This document shows, in pieces, positions 1 to 10,340 of a stretch of DNA of 64,000 nt. Under the pieces are notes generated by a model. The model was not told the DNA's origin and did not search any database. It was given only the letters and a program-made list of their open reading frames with translations. Each line of letters begins with the position of its first letter. The first letter of the stretch is position 1. Both the position numbers and the translations under genes were made by a program. Source of the stretch: Liopterus haemorrhoidalis (lineage: Eukaryota > Arthropoda > Insecta > Coleoptera > Dytiscidae); contig OZ020616.1 of NCBI GenBank assembly GCA_963971575.1, positions 13,113,575 to 13,177,574 of the forward strand, given 5' to 3'.

Positions 1-2785
1 GGTGCTGAAAATTCAAATAATTCTTCTATGCGCTCATCCCTTCAGCTTATTTCAGCAAACTATGAAAGTTCAAATTCTGAATTTGAAATAGTATCAGCAG
101 AACCCATAGACATCGAAACTGAAGGAAGGAACAGTTCTCAAAACGTACCCAATTCAGGTTTTGATATGAATAACGATCATTTTGGATATTGCATTATAAC
201 TGCAAAACAAACAAATGGAACCAATAACACCTGTAGCTCTTCCACTTCTAATGAAAGTTGTAAAAAACATAAACCACTATCTGAAGAAACAGATGTACCG
301 AATAAGAGATCCAGGTCTTCTTCAGACTCTAACACAGGCAAAACGGATGTTTTAGAAAATTCTACTCTTTTAACAGAAGTTTCAGATCAAGAAAATTTCA
401 CTGATATTGTTTTTGATGAAGTTGGTCTTAAAACACCTGTCGAAGTAGATGTATTGAATCAAGATCAAGTTAACCCAAAAGAAACACTGTCCGAAGATTT
501 GCCCGAAGAAAACGGTTCCATTGCCATAGAAATTGCAGAAAGCTTGCTTCGATCAGCCGATAACGAAATACAATCAAGTTCTATTCCAATAGAAACTGTG
601 AATGAAGAAGCAAGTTTGCCCCAAAACTATAGTAACCATTCTCGACCAACTCCAAGTCCTTCCCGATCAGAAACACCAATTCAAGAACAATCAATAAAAT
701 CTTTCGTCCAAACACGCAAATCAGAAACAGTTAAATATGTAACAATTCCCCAAGGATCGAATCAAAATGATTTACTGAAAAAAATAATGGAACAATTCCC
801 TAGATCAGAAGAGGAAGAGATATTAAATATACCTGAATCTGTTCTGAACCAAAATGAACTATTCCAACAAAGTGAATCCCAAGATACAACAGGAAGTTCT
901 ACTCCCAATAGCGAACCTTTACCAACTTGTTCAAGGTTTAAAATTAAAAAAATTCGCACAGAACAAATTTGTATATCATTAAATGGAAGTGATTCTGAAA
1001 ATTGTGGTCAAGAGCCACCTCCAACTTATGAAGAAGCAGTTTCGACCACCCCTGAACACAGTACACCCCAAACAGACGACAGTCAACCAATTAATTTGAC
1101 CAACTCAGAAGTAGCCTCTTCCAATTCAGAAGTGGTTACTCAACCAAAAGAACCAGAAAGATCAGTAGCAAAGCCCGAAGAAAATATTCCAGATGAAGGA
1201 TTTGTAGAGGGTTCTCAAGAAGATAATGCGAACAAGGTAACTGGTAAAGGTAGCCAAAATGGGGCATGCCCTAAAAAATTGAAGCGTAAGAAAAGGGTTA
1301 CAGAACAGACAGGATCCATGAATAATGCACGTACTGTATTTATAATTAACCCTCGAGATGTACCTGTTTCTGGTACCTTATCTTATCTTACAAATACTGT
1401 CAATCCAAGCGGTTCCCATCAAAATCTTCACCCAAGTAGATTTCAGTCAGATATTTTACCACCAAATGTTGTCCCAAATGCTATTCCACCAAATTCCTCA
1501 AGGACCCAACAAAATCAATCAGGTCCCCGAATTCCATGTGTTCCTACCATCAATCCAACAATTTCTCAACCTGAAAATTCCAGGAATGTGCCTTTTAATC
1601 ATGTAAATCCGAACAACAGACAACATGCGTCCAATACTCCTAGACAATACGAAGTGATTGACCGACTTAGTGCGTTACCATATCCCCTTCTTGAATTTCT
1701 TAGCATACCATTTGATTGTTCTACATTGTGTAGTAATTATGGTCATTGCAGAAATATTCCAAGAAGTAGCACCACCGCTCAATTGGAGCAAAATTTGAGT
1801 AATATTAACATAGCTGGAAGTCAGCAGCAAAATGAGAATCGTAATTATGTAAGTAATACGCCAAACCAGAACCCAAATTTAAGTTACAGGCCTCGGACGT
1901 ATTCTACAATGCATAATCCTCAGCCTAATCCAAGAATTGAAAATCAGCAATTTATAACTCCCAATCAGCCTAACCCTAATTACAGAATTAATCCTTCCTG
2001 TGTCCAGACACCTGCAAATTCTACTCAGACTACAAGATCTATAAATTGTCAATGCTGTAGACCCCCAAATTGTGGGTGTAGACCCACCAACCCTCAAACC
2101 GTAAGACCCAGTAATCCTGAATATGTAGCAAATTACGAAAACCACAGATCATTGAATTGCCCATCCCAACGACCCTTGAATTTCGCAAATCCTGTAACTT
2201 GTGGAGTTCAGTATTTTCCTCCGGAGACAATACATATAACAAATTATCCATGTAGAAGTTATGCAGCACTTGGTTGTTTGGGAACCTTAAATGTTGGTAC
2301 TCAGGGATGCGCCAATTTTGATATCCCAAGATGCAACCCACGAAATGTAACAATACCAGATGGTCTATATCTTCGTCGGGAAAGCAGAGACCTTGGATCT
2401 GAAAATCCAACTTTCGGAAATATGAGACAGACAAATCCTCATGTTCTTCGACCGGATGTTACTGCAAACCGAGGATCCAGAAATATTGAAGTTCCAACAA
2501 GTGAAACTCGAAGACAGTACTCTAATCAAAGTGTTAGACCTGTACGTACTAGCACTGGAGCTGATACTCTAGGGACTGCAAATTTAAGTACTGTAACTAT
2601 GCTAAGAACAGAAAGGCCTCGTCGAAGAAGAAATGATTCAAATGTGGACTCACGAGACCCAAGAAGACCGTTCACACCAGACTCAACTGTTGAAAATGTA
2701 CGACCTGTAACATCACAACCAGGAGCTAGGGTTGATTTTGATTGTACCGTTGGAAGTAATGAGCAGAACAGACGTAATCGTAATG
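1..2785 (+). CDS. Host gene, long exon (5' partial), disordered Asn/Ser/Pro-rich protein
   Basis: The frame is open from base 1, so the coding region enters from outside the window; the first ATG is at 28, with no evidence that it is the real start. From that Met the exon encodes about 919 residues. The first 400 are acidic and Ser/Thr-rich, with a PPPTYEEA segment near residue 330 (a PPxY motif of the kind bound by WW domains) and a basic KKLKRKKR cluster near 416 that could be a nuclear signal. The rest is rich in Asn, Pro, Gln and Arg, with a Cys cluster (CQCCRPPNCGC) near 674 and a short hydrophobic stretch near 545-570. No catalytic domain is recognisable. The exon ends at AATG|GTAAGC, a good donor, phase 1. 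If unspliced, the frame runs only to a stop at 2848. The family is not recognised; the length of open frame and the matching downstream exon make it a real host gene. Confidence 0.8.
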
Positions 2786-3094
2786 GTAAGCAATTTATTT
2801 CAAACACAATATTCAATAGGCCATTAGAAAACAGCTTCAATTTCTTTTAGGACGATTTTGTTGTTGATTTTCACATAAACCGAGTGATCAATATTGATTT
2901 ACCCTGACTTGCAATAACTGTTTTCCATTTTGTATAAAATTTTGGTTAATGTTCCGTTTGAGTCCTCCAAAACTAGGCTGTATGCTTAGAATGAAGTATA
3001 TTATAACGTTAGAAACGAGAAGGCATGGTCGTAATACCGGGTTCACATTGGTAGAGTAAAAGAGCTAGTAACTAGCGCAAGTAACTAGAAACTA

Positions 3095-3424
3095 TAGTGC
3101 GTTGAAAGGTGAGTTTGCAGTACAGGGCATATGGAGTAGTTCTTTTTCATACTCTCTAATGGGTTTACACAATGACACTATCCTTTTCTTGCTTGTCGAC
3201 GTTGCCAGCTCTAAAACGCGCTGATCTGTGAAGACGCAGTATTCTACAAATGGCCATTTGTTTTTGTTGACTGGTATTGTGAGTTTTATAAGAGTTGATT
3301 TTTGTAAATCATACGAGTTTTTCATATTATTATAATTGACACATTTGACACTTTTACAACATGTGTCAACACCGCTCCCATTTTCCATAAGAGCTATACT
3401 GCAAACTCACCTTCGAACGCACTA
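3095..3424. mobile_element. MITE with TA duplication, copy 1
   Basis: A 330-bp element whose ends are inverted copies (TAGTGCGTTNRAAGGTGAGT on each side), flanked by TA at 3093-3094 and 3425-3426. A second, very similar copy lies at 48996-49326. It has no coding capacity; open frames inside it are chance. TA duplication suggests a Tc1/mariner driver. Nested within the Harbinger element at 3035-4305. Confidence 0.8.
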
Positions 3425-3654
3425 TAGTTACTATCCCTGTGTAAACAATTGACAATGTGACTAGTAGAGTACTAGCTTCTAGTAGTTGGGGTAGGATAGC
3501 AGCTAGTTCGTCGACGCATTTACTATCTACTATCTTTTCCCCCACTACGCAAAACTGATTCATTTCAAATTGGCAAAAAGCGGTAACCTGTCATAAAAAA
3601 TAGAAAAAAAGCCATATCAGGTAAGTTATAATTTAGTTACATAAATTACGTAAC

Positions 3655-3970
3655 CTTGATTTATTAATTGATGATTTCTGAAATCATCTGTGAAACAGCT
3701 GCCTTTGATACACGAAAAAGATGTTATACACTACGATAACTATTGCCTGTGGCTAGGAAATAAAGCGTTAATTCAAATTTTATTCTTGCTGGAATCGCAT
3801 CCCTTATTAGTGTATCAGTTCGTTGTATTAATGGACTAACTAAATTTTATAGCCTATTAAAATCATCGGTGTCATTCTTAAACACAGTCTCTTTTTGATC
3901 TTCCACATCTAATTCACGAAACAGAAGGGCTGATGCGCCATGGGTAGCTCTTCTATCAATCCATTTTTAA
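3655..3970 (-). pseudogene. HARBI1-like (Harbinger) transposase N-terminal remnant
   Basis: Read on the minus strand, this stretch gives segments typical of the N-terminal part of Harbinger nuclease transposases: an RATHGASALLFRELDVEDQ block, then SPLIQRTDTLIRDAIPA, then FELTLYFLATGNSYRSV and HLFRVSKAAVSQMISEI, the last being the helix-turn-helix-like part. In-frame stops interrupt it, for example between DDFNRL and NLVSP and before HLFRV. The DDE nuclease half is missing, so the copy cannot make an active enzyme. It is the source of the family assignment for the surrounding element. Confidence 0.75.
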
Positions 3971-4305
3971 CCCATTTTCATTTAGGCTTATATTCTGTAC
4001 CAATTTCTTCAATAAGACAATCAGTTATTTCCTCCACAAGAAATGATGTAATACAAAATACCATTTTTTAATGGCATCACGCCGATGTATATTCATATTC
4101 ATAAACTATTTTTTGCAAAAAGATAATTGCACAACAAAATCACAGTGAAGATGTCAAATGTGTTTTGACACTTATTATTCAGAAAATAAGATAGTATGCC
4201 AATTGTGTACGAACACCTACTATCCTGAAAATAAGATAGTAGAGCAAAGCGCATAATACTGGCGCGAGTTACTATCTCTTTTACTCTACCAATGTAAACT
4301 CGACA

Positions 4306-4823
4306 TAAGAGTGTGGAGCCAATAGTAATCATTCATGCATCTGTAGTTGGCAGAGAAATACGCGTTTCTAACATGATGATACGTCTGACTATAACTGATA
4401 TTTTTGGAACTCTTTATGAAGTTAATGTTTTTCAAAATATGTATATTATAAATCTCATTGAAAACAGGTCAAAATTTCTTATGAGTACCTTGTTTATATA
4501 AGTCTATCAAATTTCAGTTTTTTCTGTGCAAAATTTTTGCTAACTAAACCTAACCTAATTAGTTTTATCATTGATTATTTGCATATAGTGAAGATATATA
4601 AATGCTTTATACAGTTTTAATACATTAACATAATTTTGTATCTATGAATGCGACGAAAAACAGATTTAAAAAAAATTCTCCCGTATAAAAAATTTTGCTT
4701 CTGGCTTTGAAATTTCGTCGCAAAAACCGCCATGTCGTTATATCATCTATATCGCGATATCCACTATATTTGAAATAAAATATTTCAAATACCTAGCAGA
4801 AAGTAATTGAAATATTTTTCAAA
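4306..4823. other. Intronic spacer, nothing recognised
   Basis: AT-rich sequence between the Harbinger and mariner elements. Short open frames here lack any recognisable motif. Confidence 0.5.
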
Positions 4824-4825
4824 TA

Positions 4826-6135
4826 CAAGGTGTCTCAAAAGAAATTTTATATTTAGTGGATCGATTAAAAAAAAAGTAAGCCGTATATAGAAAAAATGTT
4901 TATTAATTATTAAAATACACTTTTTGGGGATTTATTTCTTAAAAATAATATCGTCTAAATGTAGACCCTCGCGTTCTCGGCACTCATTTAATCGAACAGT
5001 AAAATTACTTATGACGTCTCGGCAGGTAGACTCAGGGATGGCTGCCATTTCGTGACGGATATTTTCTTTCAAATGCGCCAGTGAAGTCGGTTTATTGGCG
5101 TAAACTTTAGATTTAAGATAACCCCATAGGAAAAAGTCCATAGGGGTTAAATCTGGACTGCGTGGAGGCCAATTTATGTCACCTCTCCGGGAGATCAATT
5201 TGCCTGAGAAAATTTCACGAACACGTGGCAGAGACATATTGGACGTGTGTGAAGTTGCTCCGTCCTGTTGGAACCATGTTCTTTGGTTATAGCCAGGAAA
5301 GTTTTGCAGTTCAGGTACCAAGAAGTTGTCTAACATCTCCACATAACGCTCTGAATTCACTGTAACTGCACGGCCCCTTTCGTCTTCAAAAAAGTAAGGG
5401 CCGATAATTCCTCGCGCCGACATCGCAGCCCATACGGTCACTTTAGGCGAATGTAGGGGTTTCTGATGTTTGCGTTTCGGATTCGTTGCACTCCAGTAGC
5501 GGCAGTTCTGCTTATTTACATGGCCATTAAGATGAAAATGAGCTTCATCCGAAAACAAAATGTTGGTAAACGTTGAAAATCGCTCAATCACCTGATTTAC
5601 GAAATTAAGGATCTGACTGGCATCTTGGGGCTTTAATTCTTGCACCAATTGAATTTTGTAGGGGTGCAGCTTTAGCTCTTTGTGCATAATGCGATGTAAT
5701 GATGATCTATGCACATTTAAAAAACTTGCGCGCTTCCGAATTGAAAGGTTCGGGTCGTCACGAACAGACTGATTAACATTCTCCACGTTTTCTACCGTTC
5801 TTGATGACCTAGGTCGCCTGGATTTTGATTTATCCAGCGTTGTACCAGTCTCTTCAAACTTTTTAACCCAATGTCGAATGAGAGGAATGCTTGGCGCATC
5901 ATTTAAGTGGCGAAAACCTCGAATACTGCAGAAGTTTCTACGCGCTACAGTCGCCGAATCACCGTTTTTGTAAAACTCTCGCACGCATAACGCGTGGTCT
6001 GCTCCCGAGAAACGCTCCATAGCGACTGAATTCCCAAGAGCCAGGCTACCGATTGACATATCCCCCGCGCCCCTCGGATACGTTGCGTTCACGCAGTAAG
6101 CTAAATAAATATAAAATTTCTTTTGAGACACCTTG
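4826..6135 (-). mobile_element. Full-length mariner-type (DD41D) transposon
   Basis: A 1,310-bp element with perfect 30-bp inverted ends (starting CAAGGTGTCTCAAAAGAA; 4826-4855 and 6106-6135) and TA on both sides (4824-4825, 6136-6137). It holds one uninterrupted transposase ORF on the minus strand. Perfect ends and an intact ORF suggest a recent insertion into the host intron, antisense to the gene. Confidence 0.9.
4932..6020 (-). CDS. Mariner-type transposase, intact, DD41D spacing
   Basis: Cut-and-paste transposase of 362 residues if started at the ATG at 6018-6020 (MERFSGADHALCVREF), the usual start for this family. The frame is open further upstream to an ATG inside the inverted repeat at 6131 (399 residues), which is less likely. 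The N-terminal half is a DNA-binding region with helix-turn-helix segments (APSIPLIRHWVKKFEETG; SIRKRASFLNVHRSSLHRIM). The catalytic acids are in LFSDEAHFHLNG, WFQQDGATSHTS and SPDLTPMDFFLWG. By my count 41 residues separate the second and third Asp, so this is a DD41D enzyme rather than classical DD34D mariner. No stops or frameshifts. Activity is plausible from sequence but not shown. Confidence 0.88.
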   Translation of the reverse strand: MERFSGADHALCVREFYKNGDSATVARRNFCSIRGFRHLNDAPSIPLIRHWVKKFEETGTTLDKSKSRRPRSSRTVENVENVNQSVRDDPNLSIRKRASFLNVHRSSLHRIMHKELKLHPYKIQLVQELKPQDASQILNFVNQVIERFSTFTNILFSDEAHFHLNGHVNKQNCRYWSATNPKRKHQKPLHSPKVTVWAAMSARGIIGPYFFEDERGRAVTVNSERYVEMLDNFLVPELQNFPGYNQRTWFQQDGATSHTSNMSLPRVREIFSGKLISRRGDINWPPRSPDLTPMDFFLWGYLKSKVYANKPTSLAHLKENIRHEMAAIPESTCRDVISNFTVRLNECREREGLHLDDIIFKK

Positions 6136-6317
6136 TACTTTATTTCATATATTCCTCAACTTTGTTGTACCTAGACAAATAATAGTTGTGGTCAGGGCCG
6201 GATTTCCCTATAGGATAAGTAGGCTTAAGCCTAGGGCCTCCTAAGTTCAGAGGGCCTCAATATTCAAAAAGATGCATACTAAAAAAAATTAAAAAATAAA
6301 GTTTTTCCCTTTATAGG

Positions 6318-6424
6318 TTAACTAGGGCAAATACGGTTCTGAACATGTTTATGGGTAGCAAAAGGTCGATATCTCATTGGGCCTAAGAGATATTGAGGAA
6401 TCCGTAAAAAAGCATTTCACCCCT
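6318..6424 (+). repeat. Fragment of the 415-bp tandem repeat unit
   Basis: Contains the block ending CTAAGAGATATTGAGGAATC and CATTTCACCCCTTTAGAA, which matches units of the arrays at 35.4-37.9 kb and 50.4-54.0 kb. It lies inside a hAT element, away from any array. Confidence 0.7.
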
Positions 6425-6439
6425 TTAGAAGAACTCCCT

Positions 6440-6698
6440 CAGTCTTATGCAGACCTCTACCAAATAATGCATAAAGAAAAAATACAAATGGCTTTACCTA
6501 ACATAGAAGCAGTCCTACGATTACTTCTTAGTTTAATGGTCACTAACTGCTTTGAAGAGAGGTATTTTTCAAATTTAAAATGTGCTCCTTAAAAATTAAG
6601 GAGCACAATGTCTGAAGACAGATTATCCGCACTGAGCATTATGAGCATTGAAAGTGATAAACTTATAAAAGAAATATTAAAAAAATTGATGTGAAGTG
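6440..6698 (+). pseudogene. hAT transposase C-terminal remnant
   Basis: Encodes LPNIEAVLRLLLSLMVTNC followed by FEERYFSNLK, then after a one-base frameshift the segment LRSTMSEDRLSALSIMSIES. This is the dimerisation end of hAT transposases of the ZMYM1-related type. The upstream catalytic part is absent, having been replaced by a stretch of the 415-bp repeat. The ORF that starts at 6377 is therefore a hybrid: its first 17 or so codons come from that repeat. Confidence 0.7.
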
Positions 6699-6970
6699 TG
6701 AATATTCACACATTTCAGGGTTTCGCAGGTATATAATAAGTGAAGGCGGTATGCTGAGTGTGTAGGACAAATTTTACTTTGTAGTAATCACGGCAAAATG
6801 AACGATATTTTTAAAATAATTTATCGTCTGTTAATCATATAATAAGACTGGTTATTAAATTTACGCTCATAAAAATTAAATACAACATTTGTCAAAATAT
6901 AACTAGAATTTTGACAAAATAATTTCAACATAATAAAAATGCAAAAAAAAAACAGAAAAAATAAAATTCA

Positions 6971-7045
6971 CTCCGTACTCGAACTCGAAACCCTTCGTTT
7001 TCCAGCCAGTTTAAGAGCGCTCTAACGCATGTAGCCATCGCACGC
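6971..7045 (-). ncRNA. tRNA-like segment in RepA copy 1
   Basis: On the minus strand it reads ATGGCTACATGCGTTAGAGCG (relaxed A box and D arm), then a stem-loop region, then GAGTTCGAGTA (B box-like). It is followed in the minus direction by T-rich sequence that could end Pol III transcription. It lacks clean stems and is not a functional tRNA by eye. It is unlike the inserts in copies 2 and 3. Confidence 0.45.
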
Positions 7046-7523
7046 TATGCATGTGAGTGTCTTACATTGGTATAACTTTTGTACTTTGTGAACCAAAAAC
7101 CACAAAAAATGCGTTATTTTCCAAAAACATAATCTGATCAAAAATTCCTGTTGTACTATTTCGGTTCACACCAATATACATTACTTAGATTTTTTTTCGA
7201 TTTTTAGTTTAAACCATCTGGGCTACAGGGTGTGGGACAAAATTTTTTTTGCACATTTTTGGCAAAAATCGCATCAAAATAATTTATTTTGCAAAAATAA
7301 AAATTTGATCGTTAATCCACGTACTAAGGGCTTTCATTTGATACCCTACTCAGAATTTAAAAAAAATATTTTTGTTTTCGATGAGCACATATTTGTTTAT
7401 ATTTTTAGGGGGGTATGCTTTTTAGATGTTTTAGTATTTTTCCTACGTGCGGGTCAAAGAGTTGTATAAGCATGCCAAATTTCAACTCTCTAGGTTTAGC
7501 CGTTTGGCTACAATTTTTACCGA

Positions 7524-7553
7524 ACAGACAGACAGACAGACAGACAGACAGAC
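7524..7553. repeat. (GACA)n microsatellite in RepA
   Basis: About seven tandem ACAG/GACA units. Shorter versions lie at the same place in the other long RepA copies (40136 and 47767). Confidence 0.9.
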
Positions 7554-7879
7554 GACAAAATGACGGTATAAGGGTTTTTTGGTCATACCTACAAAACCCT
7601 AAAAAAGAGGTAGTGTATTGAAGGGGCCTAAAAATTGAGTAGCCTAGGGCCTCGCGTTATGTAAATCCGGCCCTGGCTATAGTATTAACGAATTATAAGC
7701 CCGCGACCCACTAATATTCTTTTGCGAACCAAATATGGGTTGCGCCCCAGACTTTCAGAACCAAGGAGCTAAAGAATTTAAATTTGAAAACGAAGTTATA
7801 ACGGGTTCTTGATTACATTTTTACACACCCTAAAAATCTATTTTCTACTTAAAACAAATTTAATCCAATCTGATTTCAG

Positions 7880-8247
7880 AAAATCCATATGTAACAACAT
7901 CTTGCACTGTGGTTACGCGTCCATCTCAAGTAACTACAAATACTGGAAGTGTTTATTATCGAATTATTCCACGTCGTAGTCACCCACCAAACATTACTTC
8001 AACAGTCCCAAGGACCCAACAAGGAACCCAAAACGTGAGGATACAGGGTTCAGCTTACCCACAAGGTCATAACGATCCATCATTCGCTACTGTAACAACA
8101 ACGAGTCATGTAAGACCACTGTTCTCCGTTTTGGAGACTACCCAAAGAAATTCTAGCCATCATACAAACCGCGAACCAAATAATAATGGCAACAACGATC
8201 CGCGTTTTTATTATATACCACCTACTACAACTGACAATAGCAATTAA
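7880..8247 (+). CDS. Host gene, last exon
   Basis: The acceptor CTGATTTCAG ends at 7879. Joining the donor at 2785 to 7880 makes a GAA codon across the junction and continues in the same frame (N P Y V T T S C ...) for about 122 residues to a TAA at 8245-8247. Composition matches the long exon (Asn, Thr, Ser, Pro, Arg-rich, e.g. TTTDNSN at the end), which supports one protein of at least 1,041 residues from the ATG at 28. There is no ATG in this frame near the start of the exon, as expected for an internal splice product. The stop is followed by a short untranslated region and then by a transposon at 8417. Function unknown. Confidence 0.75.
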
Positions 8248-8416
8248 GAGTTTAAATTAAGGATTTATGTTCTTTGTAAGGAAGATAGCTTCCAAAAATT
8301 CCGGACGGCATAGAGTCGTTTATGTATATTACGTATATTTTTTACAGTAATTGGTTTGAGTCTTTATGAAGTGTTCATCATTAAATTTTTCCATTCCTAT
8401 ATCGCTATGAGTGTTA
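8248..8416 (+). promoter_or_regulatory. Possible 3' UTR of the host gene
   Basis: This follows the stop codon and ends at the next transposon. ATTAAA at 8380-8385 is a possible poly(A) signal. The end of the transcript cannot be fixed from sequence alone. Confidence 0.35.
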
Positions 8417-8482
8417 AGGTACTTATATACTGTAGAGAAAAATCTAGCTAGAGTACACTAGCAGTGTGTATACACTGTAGAT

Positions 8483-9470
8483 CAGAGGTTCTCAAACTTT
8501 TATTCGCGTACCACTTATCTGAATAACGGAACAGTCGCGTACCATTGACAGGTCTATATCGAGGTTAAGTCACATTTTGACGATGTTGTCTAAAAAATAA
8601 ATCGGTCGTACATACTTACAAACTAATTCACATTTCAAAGGGTTTCCAAATGACATGTTACTACGCCTCTCTTTAAAAACAAATAATCTTGGCGCCTTCC
8701 TCCCGTATTTTAAGTAATACAGATACATTTTTAAATGGTAAAAAATATATTACGATAAGAAATAAGCATATCAGAAAATAATAAGGTTTTTAATCTTCGA
8801 CGCGCCTCCCAGTTTGGAAATCGTTGGACAAAACAGTTAATACAACATTTTTTTATATTTTTTATAATAATACACTTACCAAATTTAGTGAGAAGGATGA
8901 AGCTCCAAGCTTGAAACAAGTGATGAGAGGTTGGGTTCCGTTGTACTTAATTTTAAGCGCAAATCGGAGTCGATAGTTAATTTATTGCGAAATTTGTTTT
9001 TTATGGTCACCATGGAAGAAAATCCGGTTTCGCAGAGATAGGTTGTTGAAAAGGGCACCAAAACAACAATGCTTTTCTGGTCAATTCGGGATATTCGGTT
9101 TTAGCCTTAAGCCAAAACTCATCAAGATTTGATTCACTAAACTCAATTTTCAAACCTCCATCGCAAGACAGTTCTATCAACGACTCTTTATCGTTATTAT
9201 TGATGGTTGGTGGACTATTTTCAATAATAAATGGGTTTCTTATCTACAGCATTTCGGAATACTCTTCTTGGAAATATTTTTTTAAAAGCTTGAGAAAACA
9301 TTTGACAATGGAGTTTGATGTTATTAATGAACTCAAATTTAACTTTAATTTCGTGCTCCAACACAAAACTTAACTCGTATAAATGGTTTATGGTCGTGTC
9401 TGCTTGCGTACCACTACTAGATGCTTCGTGTATCACTAGTGGTACGCGTACCATAGTTTGAGAACCACTG
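8483..9470 (-). mobile_element. hAT transposon (ZBED5-like type)
   Basis: Ends CAGAGGTTCTCAAACT and, reversed, CAGTGGTTCTCAAACT. Flanked by CTGTAGAT and CTGTAGAG, an 8-bp duplication with one mismatch. Contains a transposase relic on the minus strand. Confidence 0.85.
8895..9235 (-). pseudogene. hAT transposase relic (ZBED5-like C-terminus)
   Basis: The minus strand gives LSCDGGLKIEFSESNLDEFW, KAKTEYPELTRKALLF, then PFSTTYLCETGFSSMVTI, KNKFRNKLTIDSDLRLKLS and LSSLVSSLELHPSH. This is the conserved C-terminal end of the hAT group whose domesticated relatives include ZBED5. The frame is broken and the N-terminal zinc finger and first catalytic residue are absent. A second fragment of the same type lies at 55378-55640. 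Confidence 0.75.
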
Positions 9471-9556
9471 CTGTAGAGCGTTTTTTTTAGCTAGAGCAAT
9501 GGTTGAGCGGTCTTAGAGCAAATCTAGATGGTCGTTAGCGCGTGTACACTGTAGAG

Positions 9557-9874
9557 CAGGGGTGGGCAAATCTTTTGGCTGTCGGGCCACATTGCGGATG
9601 AAAATTTGACCGCCGGCCGAAAATTTTTTTTTTCTAATTTTAAATATTGTTTTTGTTCCGAAGGATATTTTATAAATTTTAAAAGCAATATTTTTAAACC
9701 AAAACGTGTACTTATTATGCAATTTAAAGAAAAAAATTGAAAAGAAAATTGGAAAGAATGAAAATTTGAAAGAATATTGGACAGACAGTGATATTTTTGC
9801 AGGATAGAATAATTTATAAAATGCTTCGTGGGCCGGATAGAATTTCAACGCGGGCCGCCATTTGCCCAGGCCTG
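9557..9874. mobile_element. hAT MITE, perfect duplication
   Basis: 318 bp. Ends CAGGGGTGGGCAAATCTTTT and, reversed, CAGGCCTGGGCAAATGGC. Flanked by perfect CTGTAGAG copies (9549-9556, 9875-9882). No transposase. Confidence 0.88.
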
Positions 9875-10340
9875 CTGTAGAGCATTTTTCTCTAGATAGA
9901 GCAGTCCTAGAGCAAATCTAAACGCTCGGTTACACGAGTACACTTGTAGAGATAAATTAGTCTAGCTAGTCTTCATGTAGAGAAAAATGTTATGTAAAAA
10001 TTTTGCTGTAGTATTTATACGAAAGTTTTGTAGATACCTACACACTTACTTTATTTTGTATGTTTTTTGTTTTGCTAATTTGAGAGCAAAATGTGTTCTC
10101 GGCAAAAAAGAACTTGCTGCTGCTCTGGTAATATATTGTTTGATTAAAAAAGAAGAATAAATAAAAGAGATTGTGGGTTAGGGAGTGGATATCGAAAAGA
10201 GGAAAAGGGAGTGCATGCAAAAGTATTTTAAAAAAATAAGTGCTCAAGACGTAGGTTCTTATGAAAATTTTATACGAATGACGAAATGATTTTCAGTATT
10301 TGTTGAAACGAATAACTCCAACAATTAAAAAAGAAGACAC

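Larger units (their letters stand above)
3035..4305 (-). mobile_element. PIF/Harbinger DNA transposon, decayed
   Basis: Inverted ends match over about 40 bp (TTCACATTGGTAGAGTAAAA on the left; the right end reads TTTACATTGGTAGAGTAAAA when reversed). A TAA lies on both sides (3032-3034 and 4306-4308), the three-base TWA duplication typical of PIF/Harbinger. A HARBI1-like transposase remnant lies inside on the minus strand, and a 330-bp MITE is nested near the left end. Confidence 0.8.
6692..7605 (-). repeat. RepA interspersed repeat, copy 1
   Basis: The left boundary is TTGATGTGAAGTGTGAA with the palindrome GTGTGAA-AT-TTCACAC; the right boundary is a (GACA)n run followed by ATGACGGTATAAGGG and CATACCTACAAAACCC. 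It aligns with the copies at 39.17 and 46.79 kb on both sides of an internal tRNA-like insert, which differs in each. Long open frames (e.g. 7230-7469) recur in all copies but show no protein motif. Class unknown. Confidence 0.75.
6193..7675 (+). mobile_element. hAT transposon, decayed, with nested repeats
   Basis: Ends are inverted copies beginning CAGGGCCGGATTT. The flanking octamers GTTGTGGT and GCTATAGT agree at five of eight positions, an eroded 8-bp hAT duplication. Inside are a transposase C-terminus, a fragment of the 415-bp tandem repeat family (6318-6424) and a RepA copy (6692-7605). Confidence 0.65.
2786..7879 (+). other. Intron of the host gene, mostly transposons
   Basis: A GT...AG interval of 5,094 bp. 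Three elements with recognisable ends (3035-4305, 4826-6135, 6193-7675) account for about 4,060 bp, so the intron before their arrival was about 1 kb. The unoccupied parts (2851-3034, 4306-4823, 7676-7879) show no coding or RNA signal. Confidence 0.7.

Noticed and set aside
3092..3563. Two overlapping minus-strand ORFs as genes
   Set aside because: They lie in a MITE and the decayed Harbinger end; the MITE copy at 48996 does not keep them.
7230..7469. Similar open frames of about 80 codons in all RepA copies (also 39887-40078 and 47320-47628) as a conserved small protein
   Set aside because: They follow from DNA similarity of the repeat; starts, ends and frames differ between copies and no protein motif is visible.
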